Origin: Pectobacterium cacticida
GTDB taxonomy: Bacteria; Pseudomonadota; Gammaproteobacteria; Enterobacterales; Enterobacteriaceae
Length of the DNA: 64,000 nt
Direction: 5' to 3'
NCBI RefSeq assembly: GCF_036885195.1
Contig: NZ_CP133656.1
Span: 1,364,001-1,428,000 of the forward strand
In this document: positions 52,498-61,316 of the stretch, piece by piece
Layout: the number at the start of each line of letters is the position of its first letter
How positions within the stretch are numbered: position 1 is the first letter of the stretch
Notes under the pieces: generated by a model
Told to the model about the DNA's origin: nothing
Databases searched by the model: none
What the model saw: the letters and a program-made list of their open reading frames with translations, nothing else
Translations under genes and position numbers: made by a program

Positions 52498-53169
52498 TTA
52501 TTCGGTTTCATCACCGTAATACAACTTCCCAATGCGGATAATATCGCGACCTTGTGATTTACGATGCTGATTGGTATCGCGCAAGGAATAAATGCAGCCG
52601 CAATATTCCTGTTGATAAAACCGTTCACGCTTGCTGATTTCAATCATGCGCGACGAGCCGCCCCCTTTACGCCAGTTGTAATCCCAATAAACGATGCCGG
52701 GATATTTCTGCGCGGCCTGATGTCCGCATTCGTTAATCTGCTGCATATTTTTCCAGCGCGAGATACCCAGCGAACTTGATATCACGCTAAAGCCATTTTC
52801 CGCGGCATAAAGCGCGGTGCGCTCGAAGCGCATATCAAAACACATGGTGCAACGAATACCGCGTTCGGGTTCCCTTTCCATCCCTTTCGCACGTTCGAAC
52901 CAGTTATCGGTATCATAATCCGCGTCAATAAAAGGGACGCCGTGTTTATCGGCGAAACGAATATTTTCTTCTTTGCGGATCAGGTATTCGCGCTGTGGAT
53001 GGATGTTGGGATTATAAAAGAAAATAGTGTAGTCGATGCCAGAGGCGGTAATCGCCTCCATGACTTCGCCAGAGCAGGGCGCGCAGCAGGAATGCAATAG
53101 CAGCTTGTCCGCATTGTTCGGTAAAGAAAGGATAGGGCGTTGTAATGGGGTAGTTTTGACAGTCGACAT
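52498..53169 (-). CDS. queH: Epoxyqueuosine reductase QueH
   Basis: A 223-residue protein of the former DUF208 family that reduces epoxyqueuosine to queuosine in tRNA, the non-orthologous replacement of QueG. The conserved cysteines for the iron-sulfur cluster and metal are present in LLHSCCAPCSG, GIRCTMCFDMR and QEYCGCIYS. The start MSTVKTTP at 53169 is taken as more likely than the in-frame ATG at 53214. It stands alone, convergent with rhlE. Confidence 0.93.
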   Translation of the reverse strand: MSTVKTTPLQRPILSLPNNADKLLLHSCCAPCSGEVMEAITASGIDYTIFFYNPNIHPQREYLIRKEENIRFADKHGVPFIDADYDTDNWFERAKGMEREPERGIRCTMCFDMRFERTALYAAENGFSVISSSLGISRWKNMQQINECGHQAAQKYPGIVYWDYNWRKGGGSSRMIEISKRERFYQQEYCGCIYSLRDTNQHRKSQGRDIIRIGKLYYGDETE

Positions 53170-53377
53170 AAAAATAACCACTTTGTTAGGATTCGTTGGA
53201 ACGGCGTCGCACAAACTTGTAACGGATTATTGATGATGTATTTACAAGAGGCAACCTCTGCCCATCCAGCGTTATCTTTCTCGTTATGTTCTCCGTACAA
53301 TGGCGCTGACATTCCTTGCCTTTTGGGCCGGACAATAATGGCTGTAATTAACGATAAAATGGTTACTGAGTAATGTT

Positions 53378-54310
53378 ATGCGTGTTCTGCTTGCCCCGAT
53401 GGAAGGGGTTCTCGACGCGTTAGTGCGAGAACTGCTGACCGAAGTTAATGATTATGATCTGTGTATTACTGAATTTTTGCGCGTGGTGGATCAATGCCTG
53501 CCGATTAAATCTTTTTATCGTCTCTGCCCGGAGTTACACCACGCCAGTCGCACGCCGTCAGGTACGCCGGTTCGGGTGCAACTGCTGGGGCAGTATCCGC
53601 AGTGGCTGGCGGAAAATGCGGCGCGGGCGGTGGAATTAGGGTCGTATGGCGTCGATCTCAACTGCGGTTGTCCGTCAAAGGTGGTTAATGGCAGCGGCGG
53701 CGGTGCGACGCTGTTAAAAGATCCTGAACTGATTTATCAGGGCGCGAAGGCGATGCGTGAGGCGGTGCCTGCGCATTTGCCGGTTACTGTGAAAATCCGT
53801 CTGGGTTGGGATTCCGGCGATCGGCAGTTTGAAATTGCCGATGCGGTACAACAGGCGGGCGCCAGTGAACTGGCTGTGCATGGACGCACGAAAGAAGACG
53901 GCTACAAGGCCGAACGCATTAACTGGCAAGCGATAGGGGAAATTCGCCAGCGATTACGAATCCCCGTGATCGCTAACGGCGAAATCTGGGACTGGCAGAG
54001 CGCGCAGGAGTGTATGGCTGTGACAGGTTGCGACGCCGTGATGATCGGCCGCGGCGCGCTGAACGTACCGAATCTTAGCCGCGTGATTAAGTATCATGAA
54101 CCACGTATGCCGTGGCCTGAGGTGATGCTGCTGCTGCAAAAATACGTGCGGCTGGAAAAGCAGGGCGATACCGGCATGTACCATGTGGCGCGCATCAAAC
54201 AATGGCTTGGCTATTTGCGCAAAGAATATGCTGCGGCAGCGGCATTATTTAGCGAAATCCGTACGCTGAAAACGTCGGCGGATATCGCGCGTGTGATTGG
54301 TGAGCCTTAG
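53378..54310 (+). CDS. dusC: tRNA-dihydrouridine(16) synthase DusC
   Basis: A 310-residue FMN-dependent enzyme that reduces U16 in tRNA. It opens with LLAPMEGVLDALVRELL. The catalytic Cys lies in DLNCGCPSKVVNGSGGGATLLKDP, and the FMN-phosphate site is in VIANGEIWD and DAVMIGRGALNVPNL. The C-terminal helical domain that sets DusC site choice is full length. It is a single gene, divergent from queH. Confidence 0.95.
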   Translation: MRVLLAPMEGVLDALVRELLTEVNDYDLCITEFLRVVDQCLPIKSFYRLCPELHHASRTPSGTPVRVQLLGQYPQWLAENAARAVELGSYGVDLNCGCPSKVVNGSGGGATLLKDPELIYQGAKAMREAVPAHLPVTVKIRLGWDSGDRQFEIADAVQQAGASELAVHGRTKEDGYKAERINWQAIGEIRQRLRIPVIANGEIWDWQSAQECMAVTGCDAVMIGRGALNVPNLSRVIKYHEPRMPWPEVMLLLQKYVRLEKQGDTGMYHVARIKQWLGYLRKEYAAAAALFSEIRTLKTSADIARVIGEP

Positions 54311-54421
54311 CGCTCACCGCATCTGGCAGGCAATTTTTCTTCGTTAAAGGGCATATCCATCTTTTCTCCGTCCAATACTTTACTTTACGAATCGGTTAAC
54401 GGTATAACACGCTCACTATTT

Positions 54422-54445
54422 AGCGGTTTAGACGTCTATACTGTT
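54422..54445. promoter_or_regulatory. MetJ operator overlapping the mmuP promoter
   Basis: A perfect met box AGACGTCT (54430-54437) with weaker flanking 8-mers AGCGGTTT and ATACTGTT (five and four of eight). It overlaps a -10-like TATACT (54437-54442). Repression of mmuPM by MetJ with S-adenosylmethionine is inferred. Confidence 0.65.
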
Positions 54446-54490
54446 TGTTAACACGCAGCATGGCGGGGATATTTATCAAAAAAGGTCATC

Positions 54491-55903
54491 ATGGAACAAC
54501 GTGCAACAGGCTCGGGAGAGCAGTTTAAACGCACCATGAAAGCGCGTCATTTGGTGATGCTTTCGCTTGGCGGTGTCATTGGCACTGGTCTGTTTTTCAA
54601 TACGGGATACATTATTTCTACCACCGGTGCGGCGGGCACACTATTAGCGTATTTAATTGGCGCGCTCGTCGTGTATCTGGTGATGCTGAGTCTGGGGGAG
54701 CTGTCCGTCGCGATGCCGGAAACCGGTGCATTTCACGTCTATGCTTCCCGCTATCTCAGCCCGGCGACAGGTTATACCGTGGCTTGGCTCTATTGGCTGA
54801 CGTGGACGGTCGCGCTGGGCTCCAGCCTGACCGCCGCCGGTTTTTGTATGCAGTATTGGTTCCCACAGGTGCCCGTCTGGATTTGGTGCCTGCTGTTTTG
54901 TGTATTGATATATCTACTGAACATCGTCTCGTCTCGCTTCTTTGCCGAGGGGGAATTTTGGTTTTCTATCGTGAAAGTCGTGACGATTCTTGCCTTTATC
55001 GTGCTGGGGACGGGGGCGATGTTTGGCTTTATTCCGATGCAGGACGGCTCACCTGCGCCGTTTTTACAGAATATGACCGCGTCTGGCTGGTTCCCACACG
55101 GCGGATTGCCGATTTTAATGACAATGGTGGCGGTCAATTTCGCCTTCTCTGGCACGGAGCTGATTGGTATCGCGGCGGGAGAAACGGAGAACCCGCAGAA
55201 AGTGGTGCCAATGGCGATCCGCACGACCGTTGCGCGCCTGGTAATCTTCTTTCTGGGAACGGTACTGGTGTTGGCGGCGCTGATCCCGATGCAAGAAGCG
55301 GGCATCGCTAAAAGCCCGTTTGTGCTGGTGTTTGAAAAAATTGGCATCCCTTATGCCGCCGATATTTTTAATTTCGTGATTTTGACGGCGATCTTGTCTG
55401 CGGCTAACTCTGGGCTGTATGCCTCGGGGCGTATGCTGTGGTCGTTGTCCAATGAAGGCACGTTGCCACGTCGTTTTTCTCGTCTAACGCGTCGTGGGAT
55501 TCCGCTCTTTGCCATTTCCGTTAGTATGTTGGGCGGGTTATTGGCTCTGTTTTCCAGTGTGGTCGCGCCGGATACTGTTTACGTAGCGCTCTCTGCGATT
55601 TCCGGCTTTGCCGTGGTAGCGGTGTGGCTGAGCATTTGTGCCTCACATTATCAGTTTCGTCGTCATTATCTCCATGCCGGTAAGCCTCTCTCCGATCTGC
55701 AATATCGTGCGCCGGGATATCCGTTCACACCGGTGCTTGGTTTCCTAATGTGCCTGCTTGCCTGTGTCGGGTTGGCGTTTGACCCCAGTCAGCGGATAGC
55801 ACTGTGGTGTGGCGTACCGTTTGTCGCATTGTGTTATGGGAGTTATTACATCACGCAGTCGATGAAACGACGTGCCTTAGCGGGAGTGCAAAATGTTGGG
55901 TGA
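54491..55903 (+). CDS. mmuP: S-methylmethionine permease MmuP
   Basis: A 470-residue amino-acid transporter (APC superfamily, AAT family) with 12 hydrophobic segments. It has KRTMKARHLVMLSLGGVIGTGLF near the start, SLGELSVAMPETGAFHVYASRY, and FSGTELIGIAAGETENPQKVVPMAIR. It imports S-methylmethionine, a sulfur compound abundant in plants, for use by MmuM, whose gene overlaps its end by 11 bases. It is under a MetJ-type box. Confidence 0.93.
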   Translation: MEQRATGSGEQFKRTMKARHLVMLSLGGVIGTGLFFNTGYIISTTGAAGTLLAYLIGALVVYLVMLSLGELSVAMPETGAFHVYASRYLSPATGYTVAWLYWLTWTVALGSSLTAAGFCMQYWFPQVPVWIWCLLFCVLIYLLNIVSSRFFAEGEFWFSIVKVVTILAFIVLGTGAMFGFIPMQDGSPAPFLQNMTASGWFPHGGLPILMTMVAVNFAFSGTELIGIAAGETENPQKVVPMAIRTTVARLVIFFLGTVLVLAALIPMQEAGIAKSPFVLVFEKIGIPYAADIFNFVILTAILSAANSGLYASGRMLWSLSNEGTLPRRFSRLTRRGIPLFAISVSMLGGLLALFSSVVAPDTVYVALSAISGFAVVAVWLSICASHYQFRRHYLHAGKPLSDLQYRAPGYPFTPVLGFLMCLLACVGLAFDPSQRIALWCGVPFVALCYGSYYITQSMKRRALAGVQNVG

Positions 55904-56843
55904 AAATAGCGTGGCAGGCCTACTGGCGACGGTAAACACGATAGTGTTGGATGGCGCGCTGGCGACCGAACTGGAAGCGCGTGGCTGTGACTTAACAGAC
56001 CCACTGTGGTCGGCAAAAATACTGGTTGAAAACCCAGATCTGATTTATCAGGTCCACCTTGACTATTTCAAGGCTGGGGCACAGTGCGCGATTACCGCCA
56101 GCTATCAGGCGACACCGCAAGGGTTTACGGCGCGCGGCTATAGCGAAGCGGCGTCGCTAGCGCTGATTGCCAAGAGTGTACAGCTTGCGGCACAGGCGCG
56201 GGATGATTATCGTCGCGATAATCCCCAGAGCGGGACGTTGCTGGTGGCAGGATCGGTGGGGCCATATGGCGCTTACTTAGCGGATGGATCAGAGTATCGT
56301 GGCGATTATCAGCTATCACAGGCCGAAATGATGGCGTTCCATCGGCCGCGTATGATGGCGTTGCTTGAGGCTGGTGCGGATCTTCTGGCCTGTGAGACAT
56401 TGCCGTCTTTTACCGAAATTGACGCGCTGGTGGCACTACTGGCTGAATTCCCTCAGGCGCAGGCCTGGTTCTCCTTCACATTGCGCGACAGCGAGCATCT
56501 CAGCGACGGCACGCCATTGCGCTCGGTGCTGACAAGTGTCAACGCTTGCCCGCAGGCGATTGCCGTGGGTGTCAACTGCATCGCGTTGGAAAACGTGACG
56601 CCTGCGCTGAGGCACCTGTCCTCACTGACAGATTTACCGTTGGTGGTTTATCCTAATTCCGGCGAGCAGTATGATGCAATAACGAAAACCTGGCGTCGCG
56701 CTCATGGTGCGGCTTGCTCCCTGACGGCGTATTTGCCCGAGTGGCAGGCGGCAGGCGCGCGTTTGATTGGCGGCTGCTGTCGCACCACGCCCGCAGATAT
56801 TGCCAGCATTGCACGCTGCTGCCAGCATAAGGTCAATATGTAA
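55893..56843 (+). CDS. mmuM: Homocysteine S-methyltransferase MmuM
   Basis: A 316-residue zinc enzyme that makes two methionines from S-methylmethionine and homocysteine. Motifs: LDGALATELEARGCDL at the start, the first zinc Cys in VGVNCIALENV and the Cys pair in LIGGCCRTTP near the end. It lies in an operon with mmuP and is probably cotranscribed with the next gene, whose ribosome site begins just past its stop. Confidence 0.95.
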   Translation: MLGENSVAGLLATVNTIVLDGALATELEARGCDLTDPLWSAKILVENPDLIYQVHLDYFKAGAQCAITASYQATPQGFTARGYSEAASLALIAKSVQLAAQARDDYRRDNPQSGTLLVAGSVGPYGAYLADGSEYRGDYQLSQAEMMAFHRPRMMALLEAGADLLACETLPSFTEIDALVALLAEFPQAQAWFSFTLRDSEHLSDGTPLRSVLTSVNACPQAIAVGVNCIALENVTPALRHLSSLTDLPLVVYPNSGEQYDAITKTWRRAHGAACSLTAYLPEWQAAGARLIGGCCRTTPADIASIARCCQHKVNM

Positions 56844-56859
56844 AAAAGGAGGTAGGGGG

Positions 56860-57408
56860 ATGGGAAATAATGTGAATCTGCAACGGGCCTATATTCAAGC
56901 CCGACAGGGCGTTGCCCCCGATTCGTCGGTAACGGTGTTATGCATCGGCGAGCAGCAGACGAATGTCATCTGTGGGGCGGGGAGCCAACCGCCGACCACG
57001 TTGTCACTGGCTCTTGGTGTCAACAACATAGCGACGATGTTTTTCAAGCATCTTCCCCCGACGCCGGATGAAATGGAGCGGGCGATTATGGTGGTTGAGG
57101 ATGAAGTCATGCGTATTCGCCACGACATCCCAACGGGTTCCTCGTTGTTTTCTTTCGATCCTAATTTAGTTTCCCTTGCACAAGTTTCAGGCGCGGAAGA
57201 GGAGGGTGGCGGTTGGTGTTTGCCACTGGATGACCTGGAGCGAACATTTAAACGTCTGGAACGTGTCATGTTGGGGAGCCCGTCGACCTGGGAAGGAATT
57301 CCGCTTGATAATAGCTTTTCTGCCCGGCTCCTGATTTTACGAGAGTTTATGCACCATCACGGCTTTAATGCAGTATTCCTATCGCCATTTCCGGCAATTG
57401 TTGCATAG
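56860..57408 (+). CDS. Conserved hypothetical protein downstream of mmuM
   Basis: A 182-residue soluble protein that I do not recognise. Visible features: VTVLCIGEQQTNVICGAG (a strand-turn-strand start with a Gly-rich turn), a conserved-looking GVNNIATMFFKHLPPTPDEM, an acidic helix VVEDEVMRIR, and a C-terminal half with LREFMHHHGFNAVFLSP. No signal peptide or transmembrane helix. A very strong ribosome site AAAAAGGAGGT is present, only 16 bases after mmuM, so cotranscription with mmuPM is likely and a link to methionine or sulfur metabolism is possible. Confidence 0.7.
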   Translation: MGNNVNLQRAYIQARQGVAPDSSVTVLCIGEQQTNVICGAGSQPPTTLSLALGVNNIATMFFKHLPPTPDEMERAIMVVEDEVMRIRHDIPTGSSLFSFDPNLVSLAQVSGAEEEGGGWCLPLDDLERTFKRLERVMLGSPSTWEGIPLDNSFSARLLILREFMHHHGFNAVFLSPFPAIVA

Positions 57409-57785
57409 AAGAACTCGCGGTTTTTCCTTTCTCGTCTAGTATTAATGGCGGTCAGTATTCGAAAGCATGCTGAGCGTATTTTTCACCGTGTGGACGGCAG
57501 AGAGCCATTGACGTTTGCTGAATAAAAATTGTGCTCGGTATATCAGTCGTTATAAGGTAATAATGCGATGTCATTATCGCACTCATGTTATCACGGTGGC
57601 AGGATGCATAAGGAGTCAGGGAGGATGGGAGGGCGGCTAATGTGCCACATTATGTTATCTATATGATCTATTTGCGGATGACTGAATCATTATTGTCTTG
57701 AATTTTCGTATCATGGCGCAATAAAACGCTGTTCGATGTGGTGGAGAGTCAATGTTATTTCAGGGAATCCAGCGAGGGGAAAAAC
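57409..57785. other. Intergenic region upstream of the CYTH gene
   Basis: 377 bases. A short hairpin TGCGAT/ATCGCA at 57567-57583 and an AT-rich promoter-like zone near 57650-57710 are visible. No gene or known operator was recognised. Confidence 0.4.
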
Positions 57786-58328
57786 ATGCTTGAACATTTC
57801 ACAGGGAAATATGAAATAAAAATTAAATTTCGCATTGATGATATCGCTAATTTTCGCAATACCCTTTTTAGTCTGCACCCTCAAGCTTTTGTCTTTGAAA
57901 ATAAAGAACATGATGTTTATTACGATGACGCGGATAGTCGGCTACAACAGAAGAGCATCAGAATGCTGGTGCGCCGCATGGAACCTTCGGGAATTAAACT
58001 TTGGATTATTAAAGGGCCGTTAGTCGAGCGTCGAGAAGCGGTTAACGTTGAAGATTTTGAAAAGACAGACAGTATGCTTCAGACCTTAGGATATCAGCCG
58101 CTTTTTGCCATTCATAAAATACGCAGTATCTACTTTCTCAATGCCTTCCATATTACTGTTGATTATATTGAATCGCTTGGTTATTTTGTTGAAATATCAA
58201 TGATGACCGACGACGAGACGCAGTTGAATACGCTCCGGGATCGGTGTATAGAATGTGCCTTACGTCTTCAGTTGTCATTAGATAATATTGAAGAGAAGTC
58301 CTATTGCCAATTATTAGGATTGAATTAA
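57786..58328 (+). CDS. cyaB: Class IV adenylate cyclase-like CYTH protein (CyaB type)
   Basis: A 180-residue CYTH (triphosphate tunnel) protein closely resembling Yersinia CyaB over its whole length: MLEHFTGKYEI start, SIRMLVRRMEPSGIKLWIIK, YFLNAFHITVDYIESLGYFVEI. Class IV cyclases make cAMP from ATP, and other CYTH proteins hydrolyse triphosphates. The family signature ExExK reads E10-I-K12-I-K14 here, so the second acidic metal ligand is Lys (codon AAA at 57819). This may reduce or abolish catalysis. ATG 57786 is supported by AGGGGAAAAAC. It is a single gene. Confidence 0.85.
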   Translation: MLEHFTGKYEIKIKFRIDDIANFRNTLFSLHPQAFVFENKEHDVYYDDADSRLQQKSIRMLVRRMEPSGIKLWIIKGPLVERREAVNVEDFEKTDSMLQTLGYQPLFAIHKIRSIYFLNAFHITVDYIESLGYFVEISMMTDDETQLNTLRDRCIECALRLQLSLDNIEEKSYCQLLGLN

Positions 58329-58387
58329 TTGTTGTTTCTTAGTTATTGAAATGTTGTTTTATTGTTTTTTTTAAGCGTGGGGAAATA

Positions 58388-58744
58388 ATGAATAAATCTA
58401 TTTCAGGGATGCTGATTGCATTAGCTATGGCGTTTTCTTTATCCGTGTCAGGCAATGATGCAACGCATTATAAGGATGGCACTTATGTTGGGAAAGCGCA
58501 GGGCAAGGAAGCGGAAGTTGAGGTAGCGGTCAGTATTAAAGAAGGGAAAATTGTTAATGCGGAGGTACTCAAGCATGGTGATACCAAAGCGATGATGTTG
58601 ATTGCGATAGATCAGATTGTGCCTGAGCTGATTGAAAAGCAGGATATTAATCAGGTTGATGCGGTCACGGGAGCCACGCTATCCAGCACGGGCGTGATTA
58701 ACGCGGTGAAACAGGCGCTGGAACAGGCAAAAGTCACGCCATGA
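58388..58744 (+). CDS. Small exported FMN-binding domain protein
   Basis: A 118-residue protein with a signal peptide (MLIALAMAFSLSVSG) and one FMN-binding domain: DGTYVGKAQGKEAEVEVAVSI and the flavinylation motif AVTGATLSSTG. The threonine of this motif is where ApbE attaches FMN in such proteins. No ApbE, NapH or reductase gene is beside it. A GGGGAAATA ribosome site precedes ATG. It probably takes part in extracytoplasmic electron transfer; the partner is unknown. Confidence 0.85.
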   Translation: MNKSISGMLIALAMAFSLSVSGNDATHYKDGTYVGKAQGKEAEVEVAVSIKEGKIVNAEVLKHGDTKAMMLIAIDQIVPELIEKQDINQVDAVTGATLSSTGVINAVKQALEQAKVTP

Positions 58745-58795
58745 TCGCTCCGGCTTGCTGGCTATCATCGTTGTTAAAGGATTTATTACTGAAGG

Positions 58796-59317
58796 ATGAG
58801 TATTGTCGTGGAAAACCAACTGACTATTCTGCGTCATACGCCTTATTGGGTGTGGATCGTTTTGGGGTATCTGATTTATGCCGGAATAAAAGCCAGCCAG
58901 CCGAGACAGCAATCGCTTGCACGAATGCTGGTGGTGCCGGCTGTGTTCATGGTATGGGGTGTTAGCGCGATTTTTCATACGCCGCTGATCACGTTTGCGA
59001 CGGTGGGGGGATTTCTGCTGACGTTGATTGTTGGGGTGGGAATAGGTTGGATATGGGGGAATAGCTCAGGCGCTTATCTGCCGCAATCGCGCGTTTTTCA
59101 GCGTAATGGCTCGTGGTGGCCGTTGGCCTTAATGCTGCTGACGTTTTGTTCTCGTTTTTATTTTTCCGTTCAACTGGCTCGTTTTCCCGCATTGGCGCAT
59201 GATCCCGCATTTTGTTTGCTGTCTGGTGCAGCAAGTGGGATTACTGCGGGGATATTCAGCGGGGTTAGCCTGCGCTTGCTGGACCAGATGCGTAAAATAA
59301 AATCGTCCTTAATGTAA
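58796..59317 (+). CDS. Hypothetical multi-pass membrane protein
   Basis: A 173-residue protein with about five transmembrane segments (residues 17-30, 43-60, 65-88, 108-125, 140-160). Its opening, LRHTPYWVWIVLGYLIYAGI, resembles small enterobacterial proteins of the DUF6622 type (tentative). ATG 58796 has GAAGG upstream. It lies between the FMN-binding protein and pbpG; function unknown. Confidence 0.75.
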   Translation: MSIVVENQLTILRHTPYWVWIVLGYLIYAGIKASQPRQQSLARMLVVPAVFMVWGVSAIFHTPLITFATVGGFLLTLIVGVGIGWIWGNSSGAYLPQSRVFQRNGSWWPLALMLLTFCSRFYFSVQLARFPALAHDPAFCLLSGAASGITAGIFSGVSLRLLDQMRKIKSSLM

Positions 59318-59466
59318 AGGAATACAAAACAGTGGGCCGCTTAAATCGCCTGTCAGACTTTGTCACAAAGCTTTTCTGTTGTCTCCGTGCGCGGGGGAGG
59401 GCGGTAAATTATAATGCCGACGCCTATCCCGTTCATTTAACAGAGTACTGTTTAAGTTATTGCCGA

Positions 59467-60414
59467 ATGACTAAAAATTTTAAGCTTTCTCTTTGTGGCC
59501 TATTGATGCTGTCCACTCAGGTGGTGATGTTGCCTTCGGTTATGGCGAAGTCACCGACCTATTCCGTCGGCGCTACGCACCAGGAAATTGCTTCCGGTAG
59601 CGCCATGGTGGTGGATTTGCGTGATAACCACATTCTGTATTCCAGTAACCCCGATGTGGTGGTGCCGATTGCCTCCGTGACGAAATTGATGACGGCGCTG
59701 GTGGTGTTGGATGCCAATCAGCCGTTGGATGAGATCATTTCTGTGGATATCAGCCAGACGAAAGAAATGAAAGGCGTGTACTCGCGTGTGCGTCTCAACA
59801 GCGAGATCAGCCGCCGTGACATGTTGCAACTGGCGCTAATGTCATCGGAGAATCGCGCGGCTGCCAGTCTGGCGCACCACTATCCCGGCGGCTATCAGGC
59901 GTTTATCCGTGCGATGAACGCCAAAGCGCAGGCGCTGGGGATGACCCATACGCGTTATGTTGAGCCGACTGGGTTATCTATCCACAACGTCTCGACCGCC
60001 CGTGATTTAATCAAACTCCTGATTGCCAGTAAGCAATATCCACTGCTCAGTCAACTGAGCACCACGCGGGAGAAAACGGCGACGTTTTCTCATCCGACGT
60101 ATAGCTTGCCGTTCAAAAACACCAATCATCTGATTTACAAGGCAGATTGGCACATTCAACTGACCAAAACGGGCTTCACGAATCAGGCTGGCCACTGTCT
60201 GGTGATGCGCACGATCATTAATCAGCGCCCGGTGGCGCTGGTGGTGTTGGATGCTTTCGGCAAGTATACGCACTTTGCAGACGCTAACCGACTGCGCAAA
60301 TGGATGGAAACGGGCAAGGTAAGTGAGGTGCCTGCGGTTGCTTTGAACTATAAGAAACAGAAATCATTGGCTTACCGCCAACCACAGCGTATGGCGAATA
60401 ACGTAGCCGAGTAG
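59467..60414 (+). CDS. pbpG: D-alanyl-D-alanine endopeptidase PbpG (PBP7)
   Basis: A 315-residue periplasmic serine peptidase that cleaves cross-links in peptidoglycan. The signal peptide ends at SVMAKS. The S-x-x-K motif is SVTK, S-x-N is SEN, and K-T-G is present in IQLTKTGFTNQAGHC. The start at 59467 (MTKNFKLS) is preferred; the longer frame from 59332 has no secretion signal at its N-terminus. It is a single gene. Confidence 0.93.
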   Translation: MTKNFKLSLCGLLMLSTQVVMLPSVMAKSPTYSVGATHQEIASGSAMVVDLRDNHILYSSNPDVVVPIASVTKLMTALVVLDANQPLDEIISVDISQTKEMKGVYSRVRLNSEISRRDMLQLALMSSENRAAASLAHHYPGGYQAFIRAMNAKAQALGMTHTRYVEPTGLSIHNVSTARDLIKLLIASKQYPLLSQLSTTREKTATFSHPTYSLPFKNTNHLIYKADWHIQLTKTGFTNQAGHCLVMRTIINQRPVALVVLDAFGKYTHFADANRLRKWMETGKVSEVPAVALNYKKQKSLAYRQPQRMANNVAE

Positions 60415-60497
60415 ACCCGTACTCATGATTTGTCCGAGGTGATGGCCGGGTGGCGACATCATGGCGGTAGAGAACAAATCTGCCGCCTTTGGCGTCA

Positions 60498-61184
60498 TTA
60501 CGCGTGGGCGCGTAAATCTTCTATCACCTCACCCGCCTTTTTCACCTCTTCCTCATGTGCGGCTTCACGCCAGGTTTCCGCTAAGGCATCTGCTAGCCAG
60601 CGCTGCATGGCGGGCTGTGCTAATAGACGTGCGCCATAGGCAGCGGCTTGCGGAGAAACGGGAAGTTGATAAGTGTTGATACGGAAGACAACGGGCGCAA
60701 AAAAGGCGTCTACTGCCGTGAACGCGTTTCCTGCCAGAAATGGCCCGCCGAAGCGCGTCAAACCCTCCTGCCACAGCTCGCAAAGACGCTCAAGGTCGTT
60801 GCTGAGCGCCGGGGCGATAGCGTTCATTTTTACGCGCACGCCGCAGCTCATGGCGCAGTGATTACGCAACGCAGTAAAGCCGGAATGCATTTCCGCAGCG
60901 GCGCAGCGTGCCCAGGCGCGGGCGTTGGCATCGCGCGGCCACACGCCTTCATGTCGTTCGGCCAGATATTCGGTAATCGCCAATGAATCCCACACGGTAG
61001 TTTCGCCATCGATCAGGCAGGGAACTTTTGCCGTTGGCGAAAAAGCCTTAAATGCCGGTTGCTCGATGCCTGGAGCAAAGGCGACGAGTTGCTCTGTGAA
61101 AGGAATCGCCAGCGTTTTCAACAATACCCACGGACGCAATGACCAGGACGAATAGTTTTTATTAGCGATATACAATTGATACAT
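60498..61184 (-). CDS. Glutathione S-transferase family protein
   Basis: A 228-residue cytoplasmic protein. The N-terminal thioredoxin-fold domain reads YIANKNYSSWSLRPWVLL, with the serine of the SSWSLR motif as candidate catalytic residue, and KVPCLIDGETTVWDSLAITEYL is the glutathione-binding cis-Pro/ESxAI-like region. The C-terminal helical domain has FLAGNAFTAVDAFFAPVVFRI. The layout suggests the zeta/beta-like GST group. Substrate unknown; a single gene. Confidence 0.88.
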   Translation of the reverse strand: MYQLYIANKNYSSWSLRPWVLLKTLAIPFTEQLVAFAPGIEQPAFKAFSPTAKVPCLIDGETTVWDSLAITEYLAERHEGVWPRDANARAWARCAAAEMHSGFTALRNHCAMSCGVRVKMNAIAPALSNDLERLCELWQEGLTRFGGPFLAGNAFTAVDAFFAPVVFRINTYQLPVSPQAAAYGARLLAQPAMQRWLADALAETWREAAHEEEVKKAGEVIEDLRAHA

Positions 61185-61253
61185 ATCTGATGCTCCTTAT
61201 GCTGAGAGCATTACCATTAGCACGAAAGGCGGTGAAAATCACTCGGCATCTTG

Positions 61254-61287
61254 TCTCCTATTGAGATAGGCTCTAAGTCTATGGCAG
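61254..61287. repeat. Right-end fragment D of the intergenic repeat family
   Basis: CTCCTATTGAGATAGGCTCT, then AAGTC and TATGGCAG, parallels the right end of copy B and its flank (CCTACTGGGATAGGATCTTA, then TATGGCAG). Only this end is present. Confidence 0.5.
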
Positions 61288-61316
61288 TGATGAAAAAGGT
61301 GATCTATCAAGATGCG

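Noticed and set aside
59332..60414. 45-residue N-terminal extension of PbpG
   Set aside because: It would bury the signal peptide inside the protein. The start at 59467 places it at the N-terminus.
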